Of a stretch of 64,000 nt of DNA, positions 55,115 through 63,257 are shown one piece after another. The translations under genes were made by a program, and so were the position numbers. The stretch's first letter is position 1, and each line of letters starts with the position of its first letter. Source of the DNA: JAVBMU01 sp031551755 (GTDB lineage Bacteria; Actinomycetota; Actinomycetes; Actinomycetales; Cellulomonadaceae). The stretch covers positions 105,968 to 169,967 of the forward strand of contig JAVBNE010000006.1 in NCBI GenBank assembly GCA_031551755.1, written 5' to 3'. The notes under the pieces were generated by a model. The model saw only the letters and a list, made by a program, of their open reading frames with translations. It did not search any database and was not told the DNA's origin.

Positions 55115-55554
55115 ATGCCGGTCATCATCGACCTGGAAGCCACTGCTGCGACCAGGGGTCGGTGCCTCGCGAGCAGGTGGAGATCATCGAGATCGGAGCC
55201 GTTGCCATCGATGCCGACGGGCGACAACGCGGTCTTTTCGGCCAGTTCATTCGGCCGGTGCGCCCCCCCCCCGGCTCACCGAGTTCTGCACTCGTCTCAC
55301 GACGATCACGCATACGGATGTGGACTCCGCACCAGGCTTCGTCGAGGCCTCGAAGCGGTTCATGGGTTCCTTCAGGGCAAAGGGATCGACCCCGTACTCT
55401 CCGGATGAGTGGTGGGGGTCGTGGGGACAGTACGACGCGAATTAGTCCGCTCAGGATGTGCGGTTCAACAAATGGGACCCACCACCGCGGTGTGGACGAT
55501 GCCCGCAACATCGTTCAGCTCTTGCGCTGGATCGACGGCGATGCCCGCGTCTGA
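55115..55554 (+). pseudogene. Degraded DEDDh 3'-5' exonuclease gene (KapD/ERI1-like)
   Basis: The frame starting at 55115 begins MPVIIDLEAT, a DEDDh exonuclease start. After ~55142 the family sequence continues in another frame as CCDQGSVPREQ then VEIIEIGAVAIDADG, which needs one missing base. At a run of ten C's (55263-55272) it shifts again to RLTEFCTRLT then THTDVDSAPGF and SWGQYDAN. A TAG stop follows at ~55444. GVDDARNIVQLLRWI reappears in the second frame near 55495. The middle of the domain is missing. At least three lesions mean it cannot make a working enzyme. It shares strand and spacing with the NADAR gene. Confidence 0.8.
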
Positions 55555-55637
55555 GGACAGGTCGTGGGGCACACGGCGTCGAGGACTCCGCGGAGGTTGC
55601 CGAGAAGTGCGGTCGAGTGATCTCGGTGCGGTCGGCG

Positions 55638-56906
55638 TCAACTGCCTACGACCTCTGATTCGCGTCGCCAGCCTCCGCCGGCTCGTCGGACCCGGCCGAG
55701 CAACTCCAAGTGGCCGAGACCGCCCAGCACCTCCGCGACGGCAAGCCCCGCGGTACGAGCCACCGACTCAATCGAAGCCGGCTGGCGCAGCGGTAGGGCC
55801 TCCCAGATCCGGGCGCCGACCTCATCCAGATCGTCCAGCGGGCCAGTGCTTGACACTGGTTCGGGCGGCATCTCGCTCCCGACAGCACCGATAAGTTCGG
55901 CAGCTTCGGCGGCATCCGTGACGCACACCGCATCGGTTTCGCGCAGGAGCCGGTGACAACCCGCGGAGGCCATCGAGGTGACCGGCCCTGGAACTACCCC
56001 CACCGGCCGCAACAACTCGGCCGCTCTCGCGGCGGTGGCCAGCGACCCTGACCTCCAGGCAGCCTCCACGACCACCGTGGCACCGGCGAATGCCGCGATC
56101 AGACGATTACGCAGCAGGAAGCGCACCCTGGTCGGTGCCGACCCCGGCGGCACCTCGCTGATGACGGAGCCATCGTCGACGATAGCTCCGAGCAGGTCCG
56201 CATTCCCCGCCGGATACAGCCGATCAACTCCGCCGGCCAAGAACGCCACGGTTCGCCCACCCGCCGCGAGCGCCCCTCGATGTGCGGCCGCGTCGATCCC
56301 GTAGGCACCGCCGGAGACCACGGTGATGTGGCGATCCGCGAGTCCCGCGGCGAGTTCGCCGGCTATCTGGCTTCCGTATGCTGTCGCGGCCCTGGCGCCC
56401 ACCACCGCGACCGATCTGGTGGCCCGATGGGCAAGTTCGGGGTCTCCCCGAACCCACAGGCACAGCGGTGCGGCAAGTTCCAGGGAATCGAGTCCGTGGG
56501 GCCACCGAGGGTCGGCCGGGGTGAGCAGCGTTCCGCCGAGGCTGTCGAGCACCCGCAACTCGCGTCGAGGGTCGAGGTCGGCAAGGCGTGGGGTCCAACG
56601 GGCGACAGCTCGCGCCAGCCGGGCGCTCGCGCCCCGAGCAGCCCCACCGCGAGCGGCCCCGCCCCGGGGCGAACCAGGACCAGTGACTGCTTGCTGTGCA
56701 CCGTCGCTCCTGAGCACCGGTCCCCCACGCGAGTCCGCGCGAGCTTGAGCGGTTCCCTCGTCGACCAACCAGCGCAGCGATTCGCTGGCACCCAGTTGAG
56801 CAACAAGGGCACCAGCGACCTCATCACCTGGTTCCGCGAGTCGGCTCCACGCCGCGACGGCGAGCATGGGGTCCTCAGCGTCGAACCGCAGGCTGATGTC
56901 AGCCAC
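55638..56906 (-). CDS. dprA: DNA-processing protein DprA
   Basis: 422 residues. An N-terminal SAM-like region with a long Ala/Arg insert (~75-105) leads to the Rossmann domain: SVAVVGARAATAYGSQIA, VVSGGAYGIDAAAH, VIVDDGSVISEVPPG in part, and FLLRNRLIAAFA. A C-terminal winged helix ends it. DprA loads RecA onto incoming single-stranded DNA during transformation. It overlaps comM by 8 bases. Presence in non-transformable bacteria is common. Confidence 0.93.
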   Translation of the reverse strand: MADISLRFDAEDPMLAVAAWSRLAEPGDEVAGALVAQLGASESLRWLVDEGTAQARADSRGGPVLRSDGAQQAVTGPGSPRGGAARGGAARGASARLARAVARWTPRLADLDPRRELRVLDSLGGTLLTPADPRWPHGLDSLELAAPLCLWVRGDPELAHRATRSVAVVGARAATAYGSQIAGELAAGLADRHITVVSGGAYGIDAAAHRGALAAGGRTVAFLAGGVDRLYPAGNADLLGAIVDDGSVISEVPPGSAPTRVRFLLRNRLIAAFAGATVVVEAAWRSGSLATAARAAELLRPVGVVPGPVTSMASAGCHRLLRETDAVCVTDAAEAAELIGAVGSEMPPEPVSSTGPLDDLDEVGARIWEALPLRQPASIESVARTAGLAVAEVLGGLGHLELLGRVRRAGGGWRRESEVVGS

Positions 56907-58434
56907 GGTTCACCCGCGTACGCAAGGCCAGCCCCGAACCGATGTCATCACGGTCAGGGGAGCCTCTCCCGGCGAGGTCCGCGACGGTCCAGGCAAGCCT
57001 GAGCACCCGGTCGGCTCCCCGCAGGCTGAGCGTGCCACGGTCGAGTGCCGCGTCAATATCGCACAGGAGCCGGCGATCAGGCCCCCAACGGTCGCGCAAC
57101 CAAGCACTCGGTACCTCGGCGTTGGTCCTCCACGGCGTGCGCTGCAGACGTTCACGGGCCACTGCCCGGGCGGCCGCGACCCGCTCCGCGACGACCGCCG
57201 ACGTATCCCGCACGGCCGACGCCGCCCGGTCGAGTCGCGAAACCGGCAGCACCTCCACCTGAACGTCGACCCGGTCGAGCAACGGGCCGGACAGCCGTGC
57301 GAAGTATCGCCTGCGTACCAGCGATGTGCAGCTGCATTCCAGCCCTTTCCCGGTCGCCCGGCCACACGGACAGGGGTTCGCAGCCATCACCAGTTGAAAC
57401 CGCGCGGGATACCGAGCGATACCGGCAGCCCGATGCAGGACGACCTCGCCGTGTTCGAGGGGCTGACGCAAGGTCTGGAGCACCCGGGAGCCGAATTCCG
57501 GCGCCTCGTCGAGGAAGAGCACACCCCGGTGGGCCCGGGAGGCAGCTCCGGGCCGCGGCATCCCGGAGCCACCCCCGATGATCGCGGCCGGGGTGGCGGT
57601 GTGGTGCGGGTCTTCGAAGGGTGGCCGGCGCACCAATCCCGCACCCGGATCGAAAACTCCCGCCACGGAGTGGATAGCTGTCACCTCAACCGCTTCGTCG
57701 TCGTCGAGATCTGGCAAGAGACCCGGCAGACGCGCGGCGAGCATGGTCTTACCGGTCCCGGGAGGACCGACCATCAGGAGATGGTGACCACCGGCGGCGG
57801 CCACCTCGAGCGCTCGCCTGGCCTCGGACTGCCCGAGCACGTCCTCGAGGTCTCCTTCTGTCCGCAACCGTGCACGCGCGAATCCCCGCGTCACAGCCGG
57901 CTGTTCCACGGCTTCCCCGATCTCGGCACCGTAGCGCTCGGCCAGCTCCGCCAGTCCGCTGGCCCCGACCACCTGAGCCCCCGGAACCAGACACGCCTCA
58001 GGAACATCCGCAACGGGCACCACCACCTTGGTGAAGCCCGCAGCCACGGCGGCCGCGACGGCGGGCAACACCCCGCGCACCGGATGCAGGCGCCCGTCGA
58101 GTCCCAACTCGCCCAGATGAACGGCATCCCGCACCGTCTCCGGGTCGATCACACCGGCCCCTGCTAGCAAGGCCACCGCGATGGCCACGTCGTATCCCGA
58201 GCCGGACTTAGGCAGCGCGGCAGGTGAGAGGTTGACCGTGATCTTTCGCTGCGGCCAGCGCAGCCCCGACGAAGTGACTGCCGCTCGTACCCGGTCTCGG
58301 GACTCGCTCAGAGCGGCATCGGGCAGGCCGACGAGAACGAACCCAGGGACCGATGCCGTCAAATGCGCCTGGACCTCCACTACGTGACCGGTGAGGCCCA
58401 CCAGGCAGACGGATCGCGTTGCACCTAGCCCCAT
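56899..58434 (-). CDS. comM: YifB/ComM family AAA ATPase (Mg chelatase-like)
   Basis: A 511-residue protein. The N-terminal Lon-like fold (HLTASVPGFVLVGLPDAALSESRDRVRAA in parts) precedes the AAA motor with GPPGTGKTML (Walker A) and LFLDEAPEF (Walker B), and a CPCG...CSC cysteine pair. The C-terminal Mg-chelatase domain follows. ComM is a helicase that drives branch migration of integrated DNA in transformation. ATG at 58434 overlaps the yraN stop by one base (TGATG). The frame extends 38 codons upstream through yraN. Confidence 0.93.
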   Translation of the reverse strand: MGLGATRSVCLVGLTGHVVEVQAHLTASVPGFVLVGLPDAALSESRDRVRAAVTSSGLRWPQRKITVNLSPAALPKSGSGYDVAIAVALLAGAGVIDPETVRDAVHLGELGLDGRLHPVRGVLPAVAAAVAAGFTKVVVPVADVPEACLVPGAQVVGASGLAELAERYGAEIGEAVEQPAVTRGFARARLRTEGDLEDVLGQSEARRALEVAAAGGHHLLMVGPPGTGKTMLAARLPGLLPDLDDDEAVEVTAIHSVAGVFDPGAGLVRRPPFEDPHHTATPAAIIGGGSGMPRPGAASRAHRGVLFLDEAPEFGSRVLQTLRQPLEHGEVVLHRAAGIARYPARFQLVMAANPCPCGRATGKGLECSCTSLVRRRYFARLSGPLLDRVDVQVEVLPVSRLDRAASAVRDTSAVVAERVAAARAVARERLQRTPWRTNAEVPSAWLRDRWGPDRRLLCDIDAALDRGTLSLRGADRVLRLAWTVADLAGRGSPDRDDIGSGLALRTRVNRG

Positions 58435-58793
58435 CAGCAGCTCACGCCCGTCAGGTGTTCGACCTGCGCGGCACCGAACCGGGGCACGACCACCGCGACC
58501 ACGTCGATCCGCACACTCGCACATCGAACGGGATGCTGAGCGAGCCACTCCCCGGTCAACCGGCGTAACCGGGCAAGCTTGGTGGCGGTGATCGCTTGGG
58601 CCGGATGGCCGAAACCCACCCCGCGCCTGGTCTTCACCTCGACTGCCACGACGACGTTGCCGTCCCGGGCCACGATGTCCAGCTCACCGTCGGTACCTCG
58701 CCAGTTGCGGTCGAGGATCTGCCACCCTGACTCGACCAGCCGCCTGGCGGCCACCGCTTCGCCATAACTACCCACAGCCTGATTGGCTCCCAT
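58434..58793 (-). CDS. yraN: YraN (UPF0102) nuclease-like protein
   Basis: 119 residues. GSYGEAVAARRLVESGWQIL, NWRGTDGELDIVARDG and VEVKTRRGVGFG form the endonuclease-like PD-(D/E)xK core (Asp, Glu-x-Lys). A linked family without an assigned activity sits next to comM in many bacteria. It is the first gene of the yraN-comM-dprA run. Activity on DNA is inferred from fold only. Confidence 0.9.
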   Translation of the reverse strand: MGANQAVGSYGEAVAARRLVESGWQILDRNWRGTDGELDIVARDGNVVVAVEVKTRRGVGFGHPAQAITATKLARLRRLTGEWLAQHPVRCASVRIDVVAVVVPRFGAAQVEHLTGVSC

Positions 58794-58832
58794 GGCCCAC
58801 CTCCTGGGACCAGGGTCACCGGCAGGAAACGC

Positions 58833-58885
58833 AGGGCGGGCGCGGGCGAGCCTCGACCACGAACAACCTCACCGCACCCGCCCTG
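58833..58885 (-). terminator. Terminator-like hairpin after the rnhB-DUF2469 operon
   Basis: CAGGGCGGG then GCGG (58833-58846) pairs with CCGC then CCCGCCCTG (58872-58885), one C/A mismatch, 25-base loop. It ends 15 bases past the stop of the small ORF at 58900 and would close the rnhB operon before yraN. Confidence 0.5.
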
Positions 58886-58899
58886 TGGACGGCCGAAAC

Positions 58900-59022
58900 T
58901 CAGTCAGAACACTGATGCATTCGGAACGCCTGCGTCGCTAGCCACGCCATCACGATGGTGGCCACAACCAAGAACCCGAGACGCCCGTCAGCCGATCCTT
59001 CCAGCACTCCGTCGCCACTCAT
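58900..59022 (-). CDS. Candidate 40-residue single-helix membrane protein
   Basis: ATG at 59022 directly abuts the TAG of DUF2469, and the TGA ends at 58900. The product is a short acidic N-terminus (MSGDGVLEGSADGRLG), one hydrophobic helix (FLVVATIVMAWLATQAF) and a polar tail ending HQCSD. No Shine-Dalgarno is visible, so expression would rely on translational coupling. A terminator-like hairpin follows 15 bases later, which fits an operon-end gene. Codon use is moderately GC-biased at third positions. No family is recognised. Confidence 0.4.
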   Translation of the reverse strand: MSGDGVLEGSADGRLGFLVVATIVMAWLATQAFRMHQCSD

Positions 59023-59322
59023 CTACAGCTGGAGTTCGGCCTTCGCGAGCTCTTCGACGTTCACATCCTTGAAGGTCACCACCCGGACCGACTTGACGAA
59101 CCGCGCCGACCGGTAGACATCCCAAACCCAGGCATCGGCGAGCCGCAGCTCGAAGTAGACCTCGCCTGCCGCCGACCGGACTTGCAGATCCACCTGGTTC
59201 GCGAGATAGAACCGTCGCTCAGTCTCCACGACGTAGGCGAACAGACTCACCACGTCGCGGTACTCGCGATAGAGGGCGAGCTCCATCTCGGTCTCGTAGT
59301 TCTCGAGGTCTTCGGCGCTCAC
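59023..59322 (-). CDS. DUF2469 family protein
   Basis: A 99-residue DUF2469 protein. SAEDLENYETEMELALYREY, VVETERRFYLANQVDLQVR (in part) and FELRLADAWVWDVYR are nearly the actinobacterial consensus. Its role is unknown. It is conserved between rnhB and yraN in most actinobacteria. GTG at 59322 matches the family start, and a longer ATG at 59340 adds six unmatched residues. It begins 35 bases after rnhB. Confidence 0.9.
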   Translation of the reverse strand: MSAEDLENYETEMELALYREYRDVVSLFAYVVETERRFYLANQVDLQVRSAAGEVYFELRLADAWVWDVYRSARFVKSVRVVTFKDVNVEELAKAELQL

Positions 59323-59357
59323 GCCCCCATCATGGACCATCGTCGGCCCGGCAGGCC

Positions 59358-60242
59358 CTAAGAAGTGACCGCGTCAGCCAACAGTGCCTGGTCCGAACTG
59401 TCGTGTTCAAAGACACAGGCCGCGTCACGCGACACCTTCTCCTCGACCGGCTCAAGCGCGTCGAGCGCCACTCCCCCGAAGAGATCGAGGTCGAGCGACG
59501 CAGCAGGCCCGTCCTCGTGCTGGGCGGACGTCGTCACAGGCGTGGGCAGCCGCCAACTGCGCCGGTGCAACGGCGTCGGCCCATGGGTTCGCAGGGCGTC
59601 CAGATGTACGGCCGCTCCATAGCCCTTGTTCTGCGCCCACCCGTATTCGGGGTACTGGAGCGCGAACTCCTGCATCAGACCGTCGCGTTCGCATTTGGCG
59701 AGCACACTCGCGGCCGCGACCGACGCACAGCGCATGTCGGCCTTCACCATGGTGGTGACCTGCGGCTCGGCGCAGTGGCCATCCGCCCCGGACTCGTCGG
59801 CCTCGAACAGGTCGACGATGCCGGCCCCGCTGAGCCAGTCGTGGTTCCCATCGAGCAGGACGGTGTCCACGTCACCAAAGCTCCGCCGGATCTGGGCCAG
59901 CGCCCGGCGACCGGCCAACCGCAGTGCCGCGATGATGCCGTAGGCGTCGATCTCAGCCGGGCCTGCATGGCCGACGCCCCAGCTCAGGCACCAGCGTTGG
60001 GTGAGCGGAACCAGTGCCTCGCGAGCGGCCGGCGTCAGCAGCTTGGAATCGGCCAGCCCCGGAGGGCATGGACGGGTGGAGAGGTCCACCACGACCGCTC
60101 CGACGCTCACCGGGCCGGCCAACGCCCCCCGGCCGACCTCATCGATCCCTACGACCACCCGCGCACCGGCCCGCAACAGCGCGCGTTCTTGCCGCAGGTC
60201 CGGGCGCCGCGCCGACGACGTCATGGTTGCCGACGATGTCAT
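59358..60242 (-). CDS. rnhB: Ribonuclease HII
   Basis: 294 residues. VGIDEVGRGALAGPVSVGAV gives catalytic Asp34 and Glu35, LLDGNHDW the third acid and MVKADMRCASVAAASVLAK the fourth region. The core ends near residue 225, and a ~60-residue Ala/Asp/Glu-rich tail follows, longer than usual. It removes ribonucleotides misincorporated into DNA. The start codon region is a tandem repeat giving two consecutive ATG-ACx-TCG-TCG-GC starts. It overlaps lepB by 4 bases. Confidence 0.93.
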   Translation of the reverse strand: MTSSATMTSSARRPDLRQERALLRAGARVVVGIDEVGRGALAGPVSVGAVVVDLSTRPCPPGLADSKLLTPAAREALVPLTQRWCLSWGVGHAGPAEIDAYGIIAALRLAGRRALAQIRRSFGDVDTVLLDGNHDWLSGAGIVDLFEADESGADGHCAEPQVTTMVKADMRCASVAAASVLAKCERDGLMQEFALQYPEYGWAQNKGYGAAVHLDALRTHGPTPLHRRSWRLPTPVTTSAQHEDGPAASLDLDLFGGVALDALEPVEEKVSRDAACVFEHDSSDQALLADAVTS

Positions 60243-60246
60243 GGTT
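60211..60246 (-). repeat. 18-base tandem repeat duplicating the rnhB start codon
   Basis: The unit GCCGACGACGTCATGGTT (60211-60228) recurs as GCCGACGATGTCATGGTT (60229-60246) with one difference. On the minus strand each copy contains an ATG and encodes MTSSAT/MTSSAR. It creates two possible in-frame starts six codons apart, the upstream one overlapping the lepB stop. Confidence 0.7.
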
Positions 60247-61093
60247 CAGGGACGTCTTTGAAGACCGAACCAGGGTTACGGAGCAGGCCCGCATGCGACA
60301 GCGGCCACACCTTGATGAACGCGGTGCCGACGACGTTCTCCATCGGCACGAATCCCCCGCCGGGTTTACTGGTGTTATAGCGGGAATCATCTGAATTCTG
60401 GCGGTTGTCCCCCATGACGAACAGCATATCCGCTGGAACAGTGACATCGAATGGATCTTGACTCGGGATCGACCCCGGTTTGATGTAGGTCTCGTTGATC
60501 GACACACCGTTCACGGCCACGCGCCCCTGCGCATCACAGCAGGTCACATGGTCGCCGGGAACTCCGATCGTCCGCTTGATCAGATGTTCGCCGGAATCCT
60601 GCGGCAACAGTCCGATGTACGTCATCAACGCCGTGCCGGCCCGCACGACCTGCGGGCGGGTGTCGGGCGGCGCCGGCGGTAGCCAGCCACCCGGGTCCTT
60701 GAACACCACGATGTCGCCCCGGTGCACGTCGAACTGTCCCGGAACCATCCGCGAGACCATGACGCGGTCGCCCTTGACCAGGGTGGCCTCCATGGACTCG
60801 CTGGGAATGAAGAATGCCTGGACGAGAAAGGTCTTGATGAGCAGCGACAAGATCAGCGCGGAACCGACGATGATGACGCCCTCGCGCACGACGCCGAAGA
60901 GGCCACCGCGCCGTTCCTGGTCCTTGGATCCGGCGGCTCCGGCGCCCGTGGCGGCAACAGCGTCGGTGTCATCACTGGATGTCACACCGGTCCCGCCGCC
61001 GGGTTTGGACTCGGAGTCCACCTCTTCCGGTTCGGAGTTGCTGTCATTGGAGGCATCTGAGCGAGCGCCCGATGGCGAAGGACCGTCTGTCAC
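60239..61093 (-). CDS. lepB: Signal peptidase I
   Basis: 284 residues with GTG start. The first ~60 residues are acidic and disordered, then one membrane helix (~70-92). FFIPSESMEATL holds the catalytic Ser100, and HLIKRTIGVPGDHVTC holds Lys173. The box E motif MGDNRQNSDDSR is intact. It cleaves signal peptides of secreted proteins such as the large surface protein. It follows rplS with a terminator hairpin between them. Confidence 0.95.
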   Translation of the reverse strand: MTDGPSPSGARSDASNDSNSEPEEVDSESKPGGGTGVTSSDDTDAVAATGAGAAGSKDQERRGGLFGVVREGVIIVGSALILSLLIKTFLVQAFFIPSESMEATLVKGDRVMVSRMVPGQFDVHRGDIVVFKDPGGWLPPAPPDTRPQVVRAGTALMTYIGLLPQDSGEHLIKRTIGVPGDHVTCCDAQGRVAVNGVSINETYIKPGSIPSQDPFDVTVPADMLFVMGDNRQNSDDSRYNTSKPGGGFVPMENVVGTAFIKVWPLSHAGLLRNPGSVFKDVPEP

Positions 61094-61153
61094 CCGCCCA
61101 CTGTGCCACCTGGGCAGGGGTCAAGCGAAACGGGAGGGGCGTCGTGAGACGAC

Positions 61154-61189
61154 GATGGGCGGCCACCGTCTGAGGTGACCGCCCATCGA
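61154..61189 (-). terminator. Terminator after rplS
   Basis: CGATGGGCGG (61154-61163) pairs perfectly with CCGCCCATCG (61180-61189) around a 16-base loop that can pair further. It lies 18 bases past the rplS stop and 61 bases before lepB. No U-tract is present. Confidence 0.7.
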
Positions 61190-61206
61190 AAGTGAGTTGA
61201 ACCGCG

Positions 61207-61563
61207 TCAGCCCGCGGTCGTCTCGCGCTTCTCCTTGATCTTCGCCTTCTTGCCGCGCAGTTGGCGCAGGTAGTAGAGCTTCGCGCGACGCACGTCGCCA
61301 CGGGTGACGACCTCGATCGACTCAATGGTCGGGGAGTGCACGGGGAACATCCGCTCCACGCCGACGCCGAAGCTGATCTTGCGGACGGTGAAGGTCTCCC
61401 GGACGCCGCCACCCTGGCGGGCGATCACCACGCCCTGGAAGGCCTGGACACGCGAACGCGTGCCTTCCACGACCTTGACGTTGACCTTCAGCGTGTCCCC
61501 GGGACGGAAGTCCGGGATGTCGGAGCGCAGCGATGCTGCGTCGACGTTGTCAAGCTTCTGCAT
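61207..61563 (-). CDS. rplS: 50S ribosomal protein L19
   Basis: A 118-residue L19, the standard length. ATG at 61563 has GGGAGA upstream. LRSDIPDFRPGDTLKVNVKV, QAFQGVVIARQGGG, VRKISFGVGVERMFPVHSP and KLYYLRQLRGKKAKI are diagnostic. It contacts the 30S-50S interface. It is the last gene of the rpsP-khpA-rimM-trmD-rplS run, though ~180 bases separate it from trmD. Confidence 0.96.
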   Translation of the reverse strand: MQKLDNVDAASLRSDIPDFRPGDTLKVNVKVVEGTRSRVQAFQGVVIARQGGGVRETFTVRKISFGVGVERMFPVHSPTIESIEVVTRGDVRRAKLYYLRQLRGKKAKIKEKRETTAG

Positions 61564-61745
61564 GTCGGTTCTCCCCGCCCGCCACCGGTCGGACGCGTCG
61601 TCGTGGGCCCGCGCCAAGGCGAGCCGAATGGGTCAAAGGTGGTGTGGTGCTCCTCGGCCGAGAACGGTTCGTTCCTCACCCACCCCGGTGGCAGGGGGCT
61701 GACCGGCACGCACACCGACGCACTATTGTGCCACAGGCGGCGAAG

Positions 61746-62600
61746 TCAGTCGTCGGTGCGCCGCATGCCGCAGTCCACCGGGAGCCATCCAAGCTCCGAC
61801 AGCCTGGTCAAATCATGACGATCGAGGTTCGCGGGATCGAGGGCGGCGATGAGGTCCGGTCGCCTTTCGGCGGTCCGGGCGATCGCGGTGTCACGTCGCC
61901 AGCGGGCGATCTTGGCATGGTGGCCGGACAACAGCACCTCGGGCACCTGGTGCCCTGACCACGCCATCGGCTTGGTGTACACCGGGTACTCCAGCAGCCC
62001 CGCGGCCCCGTGCGACTCCTCGACCAACGACTCCGGGTTGCCGACCACGCCCGGCAGCAGTCGCACGGTGGCCTCGACCATCACCAAGGCGGCGGCTTCT
62101 CCCCCGTTCAGCACATAGTCGCCGATCGACAGTTCGCTCACCCGCAGCCCGCTGTCGCGATAGTGCTCGGCGACCCGGGCATCGATGCCCTCATAGCGTC
62201 CACAGGCCACGACCAGGCGTTCTTCGCGGGCCAGCGCCTCCGCGGTCCGCTGGGTGAACGTCGCACCGGAGGGCGTCGGAATGATCAGGTGGGCAGCCTG
62301 AGCCGGAGCTTCGGTGCCCGCCGCGGCACTGCCCCGAGCTGCCACGCCGCCCTCACCTGAGGTCGCCTCACCCTCGCCCACCAGCTCATCAAGTGCCGCC
62401 CCCCACACGTCAGGGCGCATGACCATTCCCGCCCCACCGCCGAACGGCGTGTCGTCCACCGTGCGGTGCCGATCCGTGGCCCAGTCGCGCAGGTCATGGA
62501 GGCGCAAATCCACCAGACCAGCGGAACGCGCCTTGCCGACGAGGGACAGCTCCAACGACGCCAGATACTGCGGAAAGATGCTGACGATGTCGATGCGCAT
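61746..62600 (-). CDS. trmD: tRNA (guanine37-N1)-methyltransferase
   Basis: A 284-residue SPOUT methyltransferase. RIDIVSIFPQYLASLELSLV, VDDTPFGGGAGMVMRPDV, CGRYEGIDARV and SIGDYVLNGGEAAALVM (trefoil knot SAM site) are intact. A ~20-residue Ala/Gly insert (GEGGVAARGSAAAG) lies before the knot. It methylates G37 next to the anticodon, preventing frameshifts. The ATG overlaps the rimM stop by one base. Confidence 0.95.
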   Translation of the reverse strand: MRIDIVSIFPQYLASLELSLVGKARSAGLVDLRLHDLRDWATDRHRTVDDTPFGGGAGMVMRPDVWGAALDELVGEGEATSGEGGVAARGSAAAGTEAPAQAAHLIIPTPSGATFTQRTAEALAREERLVVACGRYEGIDARVAEHYRDSGLRVSELSIGDYVLNGGEAAALVMVEATVRLLPGVVGNPESLVEESHGAAGLLEYPVYTKPMAWSGHQVPEVLLSGHHAKIARWRRDTAIARTAERRPDLIAALDPANLDRHDLTRLSELGWLPVDCGMRRTDD

Positions 62601-63163
62601 CAGCGTTCCTCGGTCGAAGCGCGGTCCTCGGCCGCCGTCGACTCCACGACCTCCAGCCGGGCGCTGTCCCAGGCCAATAGTCCCCCCGGCGGGTCCAGGA
62701 CCACACGCCCCCCCGCGACATCGACCTCCGGAACGATGGCGTGCACGAACGGCACCAGCGTGCGGCTGCCGTCGGGCTCGCGCAGGACTAGCAGATCGTG
62801 GGCCGGTGAGTTCTCCAGCCCTTCCACCGTGCCCAGGTTCCGCCCGTCCAGCCCCACGGCTTGGAGGCCCGCCAACTCGTGCGGGTACCAGGCATCCTCG
62901 TCGTCGGAGGTCCCGGCCTCGACCACGAGGGAGACGCCGCGCAGGCCTTCGGCCGCCGTCCGATCGCCGACTTCCTGGAACGTCACCAGCAGCCGGTTCT
63001 GATGGCTGCGCGCGGCAACCAACGTCAGCGCGCCGACCTGGGGGCGATCAGTGGCGAAGACAGCACCTGGGGAGAGTCGATCCGGGTCATCGGTACGGAC
63101 ATCCACCACCACCTCGCCGCGCAACCCGTGCGGTCGGATGATCGTGGCGACGGTCAACAACAT
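62600..63163 (-). CDS. rimM: Ribosome maturation factor RimM
   Basis: A 187-residue RimM. VATIIRPHGLRGEVVVDVRTDDP opens the N-terminal domain (given as VATIIRPHGLRGEVVV then DVRTDDP). DEDAWYPHELAGLQAV and the PRC-barrel with LVPFVHAIVPEVDVAGG follow. It binds S19 and matures the 30S head. The C-terminal ~20 residues are acidic and variable. The stop overlaps trmD by one base. Confidence 0.94.
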   Translation of the reverse strand: MLLTVATIIRPHGLRGEVVVDVRTDDPDRLSPGAVFATDRPQVGALTLVAARSHQNRLLVTFQEVGDRTAAEGLRGVSLVVEAGTSDDEDAWYPHELAGLQAVGLDGRNLGTVEGLENSPAHDLLVLREPDGSRTLVPFVHAIVPEVDVAGGRVVLDPPGGLLAWDSARLEVVESTAAEDRASTEER

Positions 63164-63195
63164 GGCGCTTCCTCAGGTCTGTAGGTAAGACGGTG

Positions 63196-63228
63196 CTGGC
63201 CCGGTCCTTGAGTCAAGGACCGGGCCAG
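63196..63228 (-). terminator. Perfect 15-bp hairpin between khpA and rimM
   Basis: CTGGCCCGGTCCTTG (63196-63210) pairs with CAAGGACCGGGCCAG (63214-63228) around AGT. It is 29 bases past the khpA stop and 32 before rimM. Its core equals that of the tsf-pyrH hairpin. It can attenuate read-through from rpsP-khpA into rimM-trmD. Confidence 0.75.
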
Positions 63229-63257
63229 CGAAAACCGGTGTCAGCAAGCGAACCCAG

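Noticed and set aside
56866..58167. 433-residue plus-strand frame opposite comM
   Set aside because: The comM motifs (GPPGTGKT, CPCG) are intact on the minus strand. The opposing frame has biased composition only.
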